Origin: Methylotenera sp.
GTDB taxonomy: Bacteria; Pseudomonadota; Gammaproteobacteria; Burkholderiales; Methylophilaceae
Assembly: GCA_021732405.1 (NCBI GenBank)
Contig: JAKFVB010000002.1
Location: 33,739-97,738 of the forward strand
Length of the DNA: 64,000 nucleotides
Reading direction: 5' to 3'
The translations under genes and the position numbers were made by a program. Below, one piece after another: positions 15,682 to 25,722 of this stretch; positions within the stretch are counted from its first letter, which is position 1, and each line of letters starts with the position of its first letter. A model generated the notes under the pieces. That model was not told the DNA's origin. It searched no databases and saw only the letters and a program-made list of their open reading frames with translations.

Positions 15682-16032
15682 ATGAATATGATTAGTTTTG
15701 GAGTTCGACTGAGAAAATTCCGCATGGCGCGGAAACTTTCTTTGCAAAAACTTGCAGATGCAGTTGGTGCATCTAAAGCTCACATTTACGAACTCGAAAC
15801 AAATCGCTCCAATAATCCTTCGCTGGCACTACTCACATCCCTTTCGCGTGAACTAAATGTCCCAATCAAGGATTTAATTGGGGAAGGCTCTGAGGTTATT
15901 GAAGGTGAAGCCCCAGAATTAGCACCTTTGTTTCGTGAGTTAAGGGGATTGGGATCGGATGATTTGGAGATCATTAAAACCCTGACTCAGAAGCTGCGCG
16001 AAAGGAAAGATGCGGACAAGCCTGATCATTGA
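15682..16032 (+). CDS. XRE-family repressor paired with ImmA/IrrE protease
   Basis: The protein has 116 residues. The N-terminal helix-turn-helix runs GVRLRKFRMARKLSLQKLADAVGASKAHIYELETNRSNN (about residues 6-50) and is followed by a short linker and a helical C-terminus. It should bind the operator region just upstream and repress the divergent Ubl operon and itself. It overlaps the following metallopeptidase gene by 23 bases. Known CapH-CapP and ImmR-ImmA pairs work by protease cleavage of the repressor after a DNA-damage or phage signal; the same is inferred here. There is no clear Shine-Dalgarno sequence before the ATG, so a leaderless mRNA is possible. Confidence 0.85.
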   Translation: MNMISFGVRLRKFRMARKLSLQKLADAVGASKAHIYELETNRSNNPSLALLTSLSRELNVPIKDLIGEGSEVIEGEAPELAPLFRELRGLGSDDLEIIKTLTQKLRERKDADKPDH

Positions 16033-16897
16033 ACGCATCGATTTAGCTGATACTGGACATCCTGTCCAGTTGGCAGAGATTCTAACTCATCAATTAAAAG
16101 CTCAACTCCCCCAACTTCTACCGATCCTAATCGAGGACGTTGCTTTCGCTTGTGGCATTGAGGAAATCAAAGGCCTAAATACAGAAGGCTTCGAAGGAGG
16201 GTTAATCCAGAACGAAGAAAAAACAAGTGGCTACATACTGGTGAAGTCTACAAGCCGGGAAGATCGTCGTAGATTCACCATAGCCCATGAACTTGGACAT
16301 TTTTTAAATCCATATCATGTAGCCCCTGAAGGTGGACTCTGGTGCACCAAACAGGATCTTCGTGCTAGCGGACAATGGGATAATAGCAGGCTTGGAATTG
16401 AAGCGCAGGCCAATGAGTTTGCTGCTCACCTGTTAATGCCACCGACTCATCTAAAAACCATCTCTACATTATGGGGTAGCCCAGAAATACAAAACATTCT
16501 CAATCTTCAGCATCTGTGTAACGTAAGTAAAGAAGCCGCTTCAATCCGATATGTTGGTATGCACGGAGACTCTTGTGCCGTCGTTTTCACACATGAAACT
16601 AAGGTACGATATATCGTTTATGGTGGTGGCTTTCCGCGCATTTCAATAGAAAAAGGTCATTCTGTTGGACGGAAAACATTGACCCGCAACTATACTGGCC
16701 CAATTGGTAGCATCTCAGATCAAGAAGAATCCGACTCTCACCAATGGTTATTACCTAAAGATGCAAATCGGTGGAATTTATGGGAAGAGGTTCTGTTACA
16801 AACTGATTCATACCGTTTAACCCTACTTTTGGCAGAGGCCTCCAATCTGGATGAGGACGAAAAACTTATTGAGTCATGGACGCCTAAATTTCGTTAA
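16010..16897 (+). CDS. ImmA/IrrE-family zinc metallopeptidase
   Basis: This 295-residue protein has RFTIAHELGHFLNPYH, the HExxH zinc motif near residue 93. AQANEFAAHLLMPP downstream supplies the third metal ligand (the E of NEFA), as usual for the family. The C-terminal half (YIVYGGGFPRISIEKGHS, then a Trp-rich tail) is probably the sensor part. ImmA/IrrE enzymes cleave a cognate XRE repressor; the overlapping upstream gene encodes one. The pair lies back to back with the Ubl operon. It therefore probably derepresses the operon on infection or DNA damage, as CapP does for CBASS. That link is inference. Confidence 0.88.
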   Translation: MRTSLIIERIDLADTGHPVQLAEILTHQLKAQLPQLLPILIEDVAFACGIEEIKGLNTEGFEGGLIQNEEKTSGYILVKSTSREDRRRFTIAHELGHFLNPYHVAPEGGLWCTKQDLRASGQWDNSRLGIEAQANEFAAHLLMPPTHLKTISTLWGSPEIQNILNLQHLCNVSKEAASIRYVGMHGDSCAVVFTHETKVRYIVYGGGFPRISIEKGHSVGRKTLTRNYTGPIGSISDQEESDSHQWLLPKDANRWNLWEEVLLQTDSYRLTLLLAEASNLDEDEKLIESWTPKFR

Positions 16898-17146
16898 TTC
16901 GTTAATCACAAAAAAAGATCGGCGCCGTAATCGGCCAGGGAAGCTTTTCATTCAGTGCGCATAGCACTAAATAATAACGTTATAAAAAAGTGTAGTAATA
17001 ACAATATTGTTACCGTTATTAAAAGTTACTATGCTTTAATGCAATGGTTTTTAATTCCAACACGTTTTATTCACTCAAAAATGATTTCGCGTTAGATTGT
17101 TACTTTTTCTGTTGCTAAAAATATAAGGGAATCATTAATTTAAATC

Positions 17147-19564
17147 CTATGAATTCTTACGTAACAAACGCAACCCATTAAAAACTACTATCAAACTTGC
17201 CCCCATATCCGCAAAAACCGCCATCCAGAGCGTTGCTATTCCCATGAAAGCAAGCAATAAAAACACCGCTTTTATACTCAAAGCGATAAAAATATTTTGT
17301 TTTAAAATGCCAGCAGCTTTTGTGCTTAACCTAATGAAGCGGGGAATTTTCCTTAAATCGTCATCCATCAGAGCAACATCCGCCGTTTCTAATGCGACAT
17401 CAGTTCCAGCTGCACCCATTGCGAATCCAATACTTGATTTAGCAAGCGCGGGTGCATCATTAATGCCATCCCCTACCATCCCAACGGTGCCGTATTTAAT
17501 CAACTCTTCATTAATAACAGCCAATTTATCTTCAGGTAACAAACCGCCTCGCGCATCATCTATACCAACATTTTTGGCAATTGCTTGTGCTGTAAGCTTA
17601 TTATCACCCGTCAACATTAAGGTTCTTACCCCTAATGCGTGCAATTCAATAATTGCTTGACGACTGGTTTCACGAAAGGTGTCTGCAACGGCAATTACTG
17701 CCAGCGGTGCAGTTTCACTACAAATCACAATGGCCGTTTTACCTTCAGCCTCTAATTTATTTAAGACAGCTTCAGTTTCAAGATTGCAGATGCCTAACTC
17801 TTCTACCAGACGATGATTTCCCAGATAAAACCACTGATTATCAATGCGACCCTTAACACCGCGCCCTGTAATCGCTTCAAAATCGGTAACTTCAACTAGC
17901 GCAATGTTATCTGGCAACGCATTCCAGTGCTTACTAACGGCAGTTGAAACAGGATGATCAGAACGCGCAGACAATGTTGCCGCCAAAGACAATGCAACTT
18001 TTTGTTCACCTTGCAAAACCACTATATCGGTGACAACTGGCTTACCTTCTGTAATTGTCCCCGTTTTATCTAATGCCAAAGATTTTAGCTTGCGGCCTTC
18101 TTCAAGATAAACGCCACCTTTAATCAAAATTCCAGCTCTAGCTGCTGCTGCCAAACCGCTCACGACTGTTACTGGTGTGGATAGTACCAACGCACACGGA
18201 CAAGCAATTACCAGTAAGACAAGCGCCTTATAAATCCACGGCATCCATGCCAGCCCAAACAGAAGAGGGGGCACAATTGCTATACCTAAGGCGATAATAA
18301 AAACGATAGGCGTATACACTTTGGCAAAGCTATCTACAAAGCGTTGTGTCGGTGCACGGCCGCCTTGAGCATCTTCCACTGCACGTATGATGCGTGATAA
18401 TGTTGAATCGCTCTGTAATGCAGTGATGCGATACTCAAAAGAACCCGTTTCATTAATAGTGCCCGCAAACACCTTATCGCCTATAGATTTAGCAACCGGT
18501 ATACTTTCACCGGTAATTGGCGCCTGATTCACTGCAGACTGCCCTTTTGTCAATTCCCCATCTAATGCAATCCTCTCACCAGGCGCTACACGAGCAATCA
18601 TTCCGATAGTAATTGATTCGGCCTTTAATTCTTTCCACGTCCCGTCAGGTTGTAAAACATTTGCCTTGTCAGGCGTCATTTCCATTAAGCCACGGATAGC
18701 GTTGCGCGCCCGATCTAGAGACAAGGCTTCAATCATCTCAGCCAAGGTAAATAACACCATGACCATCGCCGCCTCAGGCCATTGGCCAATTAAGACAGCA
18801 CCAGTTACTGCTATTGCCATCAATGCATTTATATTAAGGTTAAAGTTCTTTAATGCAATCCAACCCTTTTTATATGTACCTGTACCGCAGACTGCAATAG
18901 CAAAAACGGCTAACATTATTACAGGCCAAGATTTCTCCGAATTTCCAGTCCACACCATTACCTCGGCAAGAATGGCTGCAACACCGCCAAGACCTAATAG
19001 CCACCATTTTTTTTGTGAATTTGGACCGGGCTTACTATCTGACTGCTCTTGAATGGCTGTTGCGACCACCGGAATAGCATGCATATCAATATCAATTAGC
19101 GCTTGCAGGATGGCATCAGACTTCCCTATGGAATGGGTGACTGTTAGCTTGCGTTGCATCAGATTGAAATCTAAATTAGTGACACCTTCCATTGTGGAAA
19201 TTTTATTACGTATCAATGCTTCTTCGGTCGGGCAGTCCATATTATCGATTATAAAAATGTCTTGCGAACTAATGGAGGGTGACTTAAGAGCGTTTTCCAC
19301 GACAGGCTCCATATCAAGTGCTGCAACAGCAGCAATAATTGGTTCAGGGTCCTGTAAATGGTGTTTTACCGTCAGTTTTCGTTGTATTAAGTTGAAATCT
19401 AAACTTTCAACGCCTTTCATATTTTCAAGTTTTTTGCGTATTAAAGATTCCTCAGTCGGACAATCCATTTTTTCGATATGCAGGACTAACGTACTGAGAA
19501 AATCTTTTGTTGATGCCTCAGGTTTACTTAGTACGGGGGAATTCAAACTGTTATTTTCACTCAT
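17147..19564 (-). CDS. cadA: Zn/Cd/Pb-exporting P1B-type ATPase with two HMA domains
   Basis: The protein has 805 residues. Two N-terminal heavy-metal-associated domains carry MDCPTEE at 33-39 and 109-115. Their sequences are near copies (GVxxLDFNLxQRKLTV in both), so they arose by internal duplication. The core has the metal-transport CPC motif (455-457), DKTGTITEGKP (phosphorylated D499), SDHPVS (HP motif) and [10 protein letters not shown] (hinge). The MDCPTEE form with CPC and the late transmembrane ADMG motif points to the Zn/Cd/Pb subgroup rather than copper. It would export divalent metal from the cytoplasm to the periplasm. Its start overlaps the end of czcA, so it ends the czc operon. 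Confidence 0.9.
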   Translation of the reverse strand: MSENNSLNSPVLSKPEASTKDFLSTLVLHIEKMDCPTEESLIRKKLENMKGVESLDFNLIQRKLTVKHHLQDPEPIIAAVAALDMEPVVENALKSPSISSQDIFIIDNMDCPTEEALIRNKISTMEGVTNLDFNLMQRKLTVTHSIGKSDAILQALIDIDMHAIPVVATAIQEQSDSKPGPNSQKKWWLLGLGGVAAILAEVMVWTGNSEKSWPVIMLAVFAIAVCGTGTYKKGWIALKNFNLNINALMAIAVTGAVLIGQWPEAAMVMVLFTLAEMIEALSLDRARNAIRGLMEMTPDKANVLQPDGTWKELKAESITIGMIARVAPGERIALDGELTKGQSAVNQAPITGESIPVAKSIGDKVFAGTINETGSFEYRITALQSDSTLSRIIRAVEDAQGGRAPTQRFVDSFAKVYTPIVFIIALGIAIVPPLLFGLAWMPWIYKALVLLVIACPCALVLSTPVTVVSGLAAAARAGILIKGGVYLEEGRKLKSLALDKTGTITEGKPVVTDIVVLQGEQKVALSLAATLSARSDHPVSTAVSKHWNALPDNIALVEVTDFEAITGRGVKGRIDNQWFYLGNHRLVEELGICNLETEAVLNKLEAEGKTAIVICSETAPLAVIAVADTFRETSRQAIIELHALGVRTLMLTGDNKLTAQAIAKNVGIDDARGGLLPEDKLAVINEELIKYGTVGMVGDGINDAPALAKSSIGFAMGAAGTDVALETADVALMDDDLRKIPRFIRLSTKAAGILKQNIFIALSIKAVFLLLAFMGIATLWMAVFADMGASLIVVFNGLRLLRKNS

Positions 19565-22500
19565 AAGATTTCTCCTGCCATATTTTTTGAATTGGGCTTA
19601 GTTTTGGGCTGATTAACTAGTCTGAATAGCATGGGCAGAACCAGCAATGTCAGAATAGTAGATGACAAAATACCGCCAATCACTACAGTAGCCAGCGGCC
19701 GCTGAACTTCAGCCCCAGTGCCAGTTGCAATAGCCATGGGTAAAAAGCCTAGAGATGCCACTAATGCGGTAATTAATATTGGTCGCAATCGATTCATACT
19801 GCCTTCTTGAATTGCTATATCCAGTGGTTTGCCTTCAGCGATAAGGCCTTTGATGAAGGTAATCATCACCAATCCATTTAAAACTGCAACACCAGATAGA
19901 GCGATAAATCCAACACCAGCAGATATCGAAAGCGGGATGCCTCGTAAATATAAAGCAAGTACACCGCCCGTTAAGGCAAATGGAATCCCTGTAAAAACTA
20001 TTAACCCATCTTTCAGATTATTGAACATCATATAGAGCAATATGAATACAAGAAGCAGGGATATGGGTACTACAATCTGTAAGCGTTGGCTAGCCGATTG
20101 AAGTTGCTCAAAAGTACCGCCCCAGTTAATCCAATAACCAGCAGGAATTTTTACTTGCTCTTGAATACGTTGCTGCGCTTCTGCAACATAGGAGCCAATA
20201 TCACGATCACGCACGTTTGCCGTTACCACTACGTTTCGTTTACCATTTTCACGGCTGAATTGATTTGGCCCAGGCGCAATGTCAATTGACGCTACCTCAC
20301 CGAGCTGTAAATAAACAGGGGTGCCACTATCATTGGCTATTTTGATCGGTAACCGTTTAAAGCTCTCCATGTCGGTCCTCAATTCTTCTGGCAGCCTTAC
20401 TACAATGTCAAACCTCCGGTCGCCTTGAAAAACCTTTCCCGTTTCTTTGCCATTCATTGCAGTAGCCACAGCATCTTGAACCTGCGACACATTGACCCCA
20501 AGTCTAGCTATCTTTTGCCGGTCAATATTGACTGTAAGTATTGGTAAACCAGTAGTTTGCTCAACCTTGATGTCTTCTCCGCCCTGAATGTTGGACAACA
20601 CTTCAGAAATTTCTTTGGCTGATTTATTCATTATTTCCATATCATCACCAAAGATTTTTACTGCTACATCACTACGCACGCCTGAAATTAATTCATTAAA
20701 CCGCATTTGAATGGGCTGGGTGAATTCATAGTTATTACCTGGAACCTTGTTAACTGCCTTTTGAATTTGCGCTGTTAGTTCATTTTTACTTAAATTAGGA
20801 TTAGGCCATTCTGATTTTGGTTTAAGCATGATGAAGTTATCGGCCACATTGGGTGGCATAGGGTCAGAGGCAATTTCCGCTGTTCCGATTTTGGCAAAAA
20901 CTGTTTGAACCTGAGGGAACGATTTGATTGTATGCTCAAGCTCTTTTTGCATTTCTACCGCCTGAGAAAGGCTGGTGCCTGGTATTCGTAACGCATGCAA
21001 GGTGATATCACCTTCATTCAAGCTAGGCACGAATTCACTGCCCATTCGTGTGGTTAATAAACCACTAAGCACTACTGTGGCAATTGCAATCGTTAGTATC
21101 AGGGCCTTGTTGTCCATTACTTTTTTGTAAATTGGCTCATAACCCCTTTTGGCTAAACGGATCAGCAACTGCTCTTTTTCATCTATTTTCCCATTGATAA
21201 AAACCGCAACGGCAGCTGGAATAAACGTGACAGAAAATAACATGGCGCCGACTAGTGCTATCACTACAGTTAGAGCCATTGGGTGAAACATTTTGCCTTC
21301 CACTCCTGTTAAGGCAAAAATTGGCAGGTAGACGACCATGATGATAAGTTGACCGTAAATGAGCGGCTTTCTCGCTTCTTTAGCCGCTTCAAACACTTCT
21401 GAAAAACGCTCTGAACGTGTCAAGGGCCGGCCTATTACGGATTGCGCATGCGCAAGTCTTCGCATACAGTTTTCTACAATCACAACGGCACCATCAATGA
21501 TAATGCCGAAATCTAGTGCGCCTAAACTCATCAGGTTTGCACTGACTTTTGCTGTGGCCATTCCCGTAAAGGTAAAAAGCATGGACAACGGAATGACCAA
21601 CATGGTGATAATGGCCGCGCGAAAATTACCCAAGAAAATAAACAGGATGGCAATGACTAAAAGCGCGCCCTCTAGTAGGTTTTTCTTAACGGTATTAATG
21701 GCTTTATCAATTAATATCGTTCGGTCGTAAACAGTATTTGCAACTATTCCAGCAGGTAAGGATTTATTGATCTCTGCCAGCTTCCTTTCTACTGCAGCGG
21801 ATACGGTACGGCTATTTTCACCCATCAGCATAAAGACGGTGCCTAATACTACTTCTTGGCTATTTTCGGTGGCGGCTCCGTTTCGGGCCTCCTTGCCAAT
21901 CATCACTTCTGCCACGTCTGAAACACGAATGGGTACTTCATTTTTTGCACTAATTACAATATTGCTAATGTCGACCATGTCTTTGACTTGACCTGGCACG
22001 CGAATCAAATATTGTTCACCAGATTTTTCAATAAACCCCGCCCCCATGTTGGCATTGTTATTCTCTAGTGCTGTCACCAGATCATCAATTGATAACCCTC
22101 TTGCAGTCAATTTTTCAGCGGAAGGCGCGACTTGATACTGTTTAACATAGCCGCCAATCGTATTGATCTCATTAACACCAGGAACATTGCGCAACTGGGG
22201 TTTTATAATCCAGTCTTGCACTTCCCTTAAATCCATCGGAGTGTAAGGTGTTTTATCCGCTTTCAAAGCGCCTTCTTTAGCCTCTACCGTCCACATGAAG
22301 ATTTCACCTAGGCCTGTAGAAGTAGGCCCCATCTCTGGCAGGATTCCTTGTGGCAGCTGGTCTTTAGCTTGTTGAATCCGTTCATTGACTAACTGTCTAG
22401 CAAAGAAAATATCCGTACCTTCCTCAAAAATGACCGTCACCTGAGAAAGGCCGTAGCGAGAAATAGATCTGGTTTGTTCTAATCTAGGCAAACCTGCCAT

Positions 22501-22716
22501 CACTGTTTCTATCGGGTACGTGATCCGCTGCTCTGTCTCTAAAGGGGCATAGCCAGGCGCAGAAGTGTTGATTTGAACTTGTATATTGGTAATATCCGGT
22601 ACTGCATCAATCGGTAGTTTTTGGTAACTAAAGATGCCTAATACAGCTATTGCTAAAACCATTATTAAGGTTAACCATCTTTGGTCAATTGCAAATCGAA
22701 TAATTTTCTCAAACAT
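19561..22716 (-). CDS. czcA: CzcA-type heavy-metal RND efflux pump
   Basis: A 1051-residue inner-membrane antiporter of the HME-RND family. It has an N-terminal membrane helix followed by the first large periplasmic loop (QRITYPIETVMAGLP), and DFGIIIDGAVVIVENCMRRLA in transmembrane helix 4. That is the proton-relay signature typical of the Co/Zn/Cd class. A second large loop and C-terminal helices follow. With CzcB and CzcC it would form a tripartite pump exporting divalent cations from the periplasm and cytoplasm. It lies 44 bases after czcB and overlaps the P-type ATPase gene by 4 bases. The substrate is assigned by class motif, not demonstrated. Confidence 0.92.
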   Translation of the reverse strand: MFEKIIRFAIDQRWLTLIMVLAIAVLGIFSYQKLPIDAVPDITNIQVQINTSAPGYAPLETEQRITYPIETVMAGLPRLEQTRSISRYGLSQVTVIFEEGTDIFFARQLVNERIQQAKDQLPQGILPEMGPTSTGLGEIFMWTVEAKEGALKADKTPYTPMDLREVQDWIIKPQLRNVPGVNEINTIGGYVKQYQVAPSAEKLTARGLSIDDLVTALENNNANMGAGFIEKSGEQYLIRVPGQVKDMVDISNIVISAKNEVPIRVSDVAEVMIGKEARNGAATENSQEVVLGTVFMLMGENSRTVSAAVERKLAEINKSLPAGIVANTVYDRTILIDKAINTVKKNLLEGALLVIAILFIFLGNFRAAIITMLVIPLSMLFTFTGMATAKVSANLMSLGALDFGIIIDGAVVIVENCMRRLAHAQSVIGRPLTRSERFSEVFEAAKEARKPLIYGQLIIMVVYLPIFALTGVEGKMFHPMALTVVIALVGAMLFSVTFIPAAVAVFINGKIDEKEQLLIRLAKRGYEPIYKKVMDNKALILTIAIATVVLSGLLTTRMGSEFVPSLNEGDITLHALRIPGTSLSQAVEMQKELEHTIKSFPQVQTVFAKIGTAEIASDPMPPNVADNFIMLKPKSEWPNPNLSKNELTAQIQKAVNKVPGNNYEFTQPIQMRFNELISGVRSDVAVKIFGDDMEIMNKSAKEISEVLSNIQGGEDIKVEQTTGLPILTVNIDRQKIARLGVNVSQVQDAVATAMNGKETGKVFQGDRRFDIVVRLPEELRTDMESFKRLPIKIANDSGTPVYLQLGEVASIDIAPGPNQFSRENGKRNVVVTANVRDRDIGSYVAEAQQRIQEQVKIPAGYWINWGGTFEQLQSASQRLQIVVPISLLLVFILLYMMFNNLKDGLIVFTGIPFALTGGVLALYLRGIPLSISAGVGFIALSGVAVLNGLVMITFIKGLIAEGKPLDIAIQEGSMNRLRPILITALVASLGFLPMAIATGTGAEVQRPLATVVIGGILSSTILTLLVLPMLFRLVNQPKTKPNSKNMAGEIL

Positions 22717-22760
22717 TGGAAAGCTCCTTCAGATTTAGAGCAGATTCAAGAATTAATGAT

Positions 22761-24359
22761 TTAATGATCATGACTTGCTCCTGCTTTACCAATGTCTGCT
22801 TTTACCAAGAAGCTGTTACCTGCTGCATATTTTTCCCCAGCGTTTAAACCTTCTAAAACCTCAGCATATTTTTCATCCTGCCGACCAAGCTTGACCGGTC
22901 TAGCTTCAAAATAAGTGCCATAGCGGCCAAATACAACTGTCTCTTCATTCAGATTTTGAATGCCTTCAACTGAAATCGCCAATGGCACATTCACCTCATT
23001 TGAAGTGAGTTCAATATTGACAGGCAGGCCCGGCATCCAGGTTCTATCAGGGTTGTTTAGCACCACTCTCGCCATCGCTGTCCTAGATTGCTCCCCAACC
23101 AATGAGCCTACGTAGACTATGCTGCCAACAGCTTGCGCATCAAAGGCACTCGCTTTGACGGTGACTTGTTGACCCGATTTAACAGTGTTGATATCTTTGG
23201 CATAAATAATCAATTCGGCCCAGACTGTCGACAAGTCAGACACTTCAAATAAGCTGTCTATTTCACTTACTACCTGTCCTTGACTGACCTTTTTTGAAGT
23301 GACGACCCCGTCAATTGGTGAACGGATGTCATAACGCGTCTGACCAGCTCCGCTGGGACTAGCACCTAGCGCGCCTAATTTTTGCTGTACTCTACTAAGG
23401 TTAATCTCTGCTTCTTGCAAATCATGTTGCGCCTGAAGGTAATCTTGTTGAGCAGAGATTTTTTCTTCCCAAAGCTGCTTCTCACGGGAATAGGTTGTGC
23501 GTGCTAGCCCAACTCTTTTCTGTGCAGCCAATAAATCATTACGGATTTCTGCAATCAGTTGACTAGAAACTGTCGCAAGCACTTGCCCCTTACGAACTTT
23601 ATCGCCTGCATTTGCATTAACCTTTTCAATAATGCCTCCTACTCTGGAAACAATTTGCACACTTTTATCAGCATTCAGCTTGATTTCACCTTGAAGTTTC
23701 AAAATGCTTTTAATTTTCGCAGGGCCTGCTGTCAGTACTTCAACAGAATTCAACGTCAGCTGTTTATCCGACATTGATATCCTTCCCTCAACTTGACTGT
23801 AAGAGAAGCTATAACTTTTGCCGTTATATTGTGAATTAAGATGCACATCAAAAGAATGTGGCTCTTCTACGGGTTCCGCACTTTTCAGATAATCTTTTTC
23901 TTTAGAAAAATTAAAAGTTTCGGGCTTTCTTCCTAAACGTTCTATGTTGACACTCACTTTAGATGAAGCCGGTTCCAAAGGCTTATCATCCAAATATGTA
24001 TAAATTCTGAACTCTGGAGTTGTATCATCTTCAAAAATAGCGATTTCTACACCATAGTTATCTTTCACAAACAATTTACCGCCATGTGGCCCTTTTAAAG
24101 CCTCCTGCGGCTGCACTGCATGCTGTTTTTCATGATCTTCTAAGGCTTTTTTATCTGAACCTGGCGATTTTTCAGGCATTCCCTCCTTATTTTCTGAGTG
24201 TGCTTCACCTTCAGAATGCACTTCATGTTCTTCAGTCATCGCTTTGGGCTTTTCGGCTTTTAATATCAACCCGCCTAATACAATGCTTATGATGATGACC
24301 AAAAAAATGGCAAGCATTTGCCCAGTTTTTTTGCTGGTTTTATTAGAATTTGAACTCAT
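22761..24359 (-). CDS. czcB: CzcB-type periplasmic adaptor (membrane fusion protein)
   Basis: A 532-residue protein with one N-terminal membrane anchor (IFLVIIISIVLGGLIL). A His/Glu-rich stretch at about 40-90 probably binds metal, as in CzcB. A segment containing GPHGGKLFV follows. The barrel-sandwich (IIEKVNANAGDKVRKGQVLA) and helical hairpin (AAQKRVGLARTTYSREKQLWEEK) regions are then followed by YDIRSPIDGVVTSKKVSQGQVV and the C-terminal barrels. It joins the RND pump to the outer-membrane channel. The end is HDH. It sits between czcC and czcA with 12- and 44-base gaps. Confidence 0.9.
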   Translation of the reverse strand: MSSNSNKTSKKTGQMLAIFLVIIISIVLGGLILKAEKPKAMTEEHEVHSEGEAHSENKEGMPEKSPGSDKKALEDHEKQHAVQPQEALKGPHGGKLFVKDNYGVEIAIFEDDTTPEFRIYTYLDDKPLEPASSKVSVNIERLGRKPETFNFSKEKDYLKSAEPVEEPHSFDVHLNSQYNGKSYSFSYSQVEGRISMSDKQLTLNSVEVLTAGPAKIKSILKLQGEIKLNADKSVQIVSRVGGIIEKVNANAGDKVRKGQVLATVSSQLIAEIRNDLLAAQKRVGLARTTYSREKQLWEEKISAQQDYLQAQHDLQEAEINLSRVQQKLGALGASPSGAGQTRYDIRSPIDGVVTSKKVSQGQVVSEIDSLFEVSDLSTVWAELIIYAKDINTVKSGQQVTVKASAFDAQAVGSIVYVGSLVGEQSRTAMARVVLNNPDRTWMPGLPVNIELTSNEVNVPLAISVEGIQNLNEETVVFGRYGTYFEARPVKLGRQDEKYAEVLEGLNAGEKYAAGNSFLVKADIGKAGASHDH

Positions 24360-24371
24360 GATTATTTATCC

Positions 24372-25637
24372 TTAAGGCTTAGTAACTTGATGCTCTATCA
24401 CCGCACCGAGTGTGCGTTCAATCTCAGCAATAGATTGATGAGCTTCTAAAAGTGCATTGATATATTGCGATTTGGTTTGATATAACGTGCGCTGAGCATC
24501 TAATACATCTAAAAAATTAAACTTGCCTAAACTAAAGCCTCTATTGGCTGCATCAAAAGCGCTTTGAGCATTGGGAAGAATGTCATTTTGAAGTGAGAGG
24601 GTTGCTTGTCTGGCTGAGGATAGCCTTTCATATTGTGTAGCCAAGTTCGTTTGAATTCTGTTTTTAATCGCAACCAGTTCATCCTCTGCTTTTAACTTGC
24701 GGCTGACAGCCTCTTGAACATTACCCTGATTGCGATCAAAGACTGGAATTGGAATGGATAAGCCCAGTAGTGCCTGATTGAGTCCGACTTCTTGGTTATT
24801 TACCACGCCAGCACTAACAGTGATGTTAGGTACCGCTCTGCTGCGCTCAACTTTAGTCATTGCATCGCGTGCACTGATTTCGATTTTAGCTAATTTAACA
24901 GATGGTGAACCGTCAATTAACCCTTGCAACTCAATAAGCGGACTGACTTCAGGAATACTAGTAACTTCACCAGCAGCGTGTTTAAAGCTCGGTTCGCTAT
25001 CACCCCATAAGGCACTCAAACGTTTGCGGCTATTATTTAATTGCGTCGTTGCTTGAATTAATTCTAATTTTACTGATGACGCAGCAATAGCTGATTTTGT
25101 TTGTTCTACGGGTGAACTTTTCCCTGCTTTAACACGTTTTGAGGCGACGTCTAGGGCCGATTGGGCGACTTGATTTGAAGATTCGGCCAGGATTGTTCGT
25201 TCCTGTGCTATTAATACTTCATAAAAAGCTAACACCACACTGGCATGAATTTCAGCTTGTTTGGTTTGCAGTTCTGCATCTGCTTTATTGTACAAAGCAT
25301 CCGCTACACCCATTCTAGCTGTGCGTTTATTTCCTAACTCAATCTCTTGATTTAATTGAAGGTAAATTTGACGTGTATCACTGCGGGTGTCTTGAATAGA
25401 TGTAGAGACAAATGGGTTCAAACGGGTTGCTGCCTGAACTTTTGTACCTATCAGGGCTTCTCGCTCACGGATTGCAACTGCAATATCAGGATTTGCTTTT
25501 AATGCTAGATCAAGCGAATCTGAAAGTGTAAGTTCTCCTGAGCTCTGCCGGGCAGCCTCTTGTTGGTCAGCGTTATTGGCCGCATACAACGAAGGTGATA
25601 ATAAAATAAGTGATAAAAACAAATAGCAAAAATGCAT
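24372..25637 (-). CDS. czcC: CzcC-type outer-membrane efflux protein
   Basis: A 421-residue protein with a signal peptide (CYLFLSLILLSPSLYAA). It has the duplicated TolC-like pattern of long amphipathic helices: LTLSDSLDLALKANPDIAVAIRE at the start, and GVVNNQEVGLNQALLGLSIPIPVFDRNQGN as the conserved beta-barrel and turn segment. DVLDAQRTLYQTKSQYINALLEA near the end is also typical. It forms the trimeric channel through the outer membrane for the czc pump. It is followed closely by czcB, and the CzcI-like gene lies 85 bases upstream. Confidence 0.9.
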   Translation of the reverse strand: MHFCYLFLSLILLSPSLYAANNADQQEAARQSSGELTLSDSLDLALKANPDIAVAIREREALIGTKVQAATRLNPFVSTSIQDTRSDTRQIYLQLNQEIELGNKRTARMGVADALYNKADAELQTKQAEIHASVVLAFYEVLIAQERTILAESSNQVAQSALDVASKRVKAGKSSPVEQTKSAIAASSVKLELIQATTQLNNSRKRLSALWGDSEPSFKHAAGEVTSIPEVSPLIELQGLIDGSPSVKLAKIEISARDAMTKVERSRAVPNITVSAGVVNNQEVGLNQALLGLSIPIPVFDRNQGNVQEAVSRKLKAEDELVAIKNRIQTNLATQYERLSSARQATLSLQNDILPNAQSAFDAANRGFSLGKFNFLDVLDAQRTLYQTKSQYINALLEAHQSIAEIERTLGAVIEHQVTKP

Positions 25638-25722
25638 AGAATTCTCCTAAAAAAGGTAAGAATTCAGCGAGAAAACGCTATTTGCTAAAAGAAATTAGAT
25701 ATTAAGACAAAATCTCGCTGAA

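Noticed and set aside
18666-19601. Forward-strand open frames within the P-type ATPase gene
   Set aside because: They are shadows of a strongly supported minus-strand gene.
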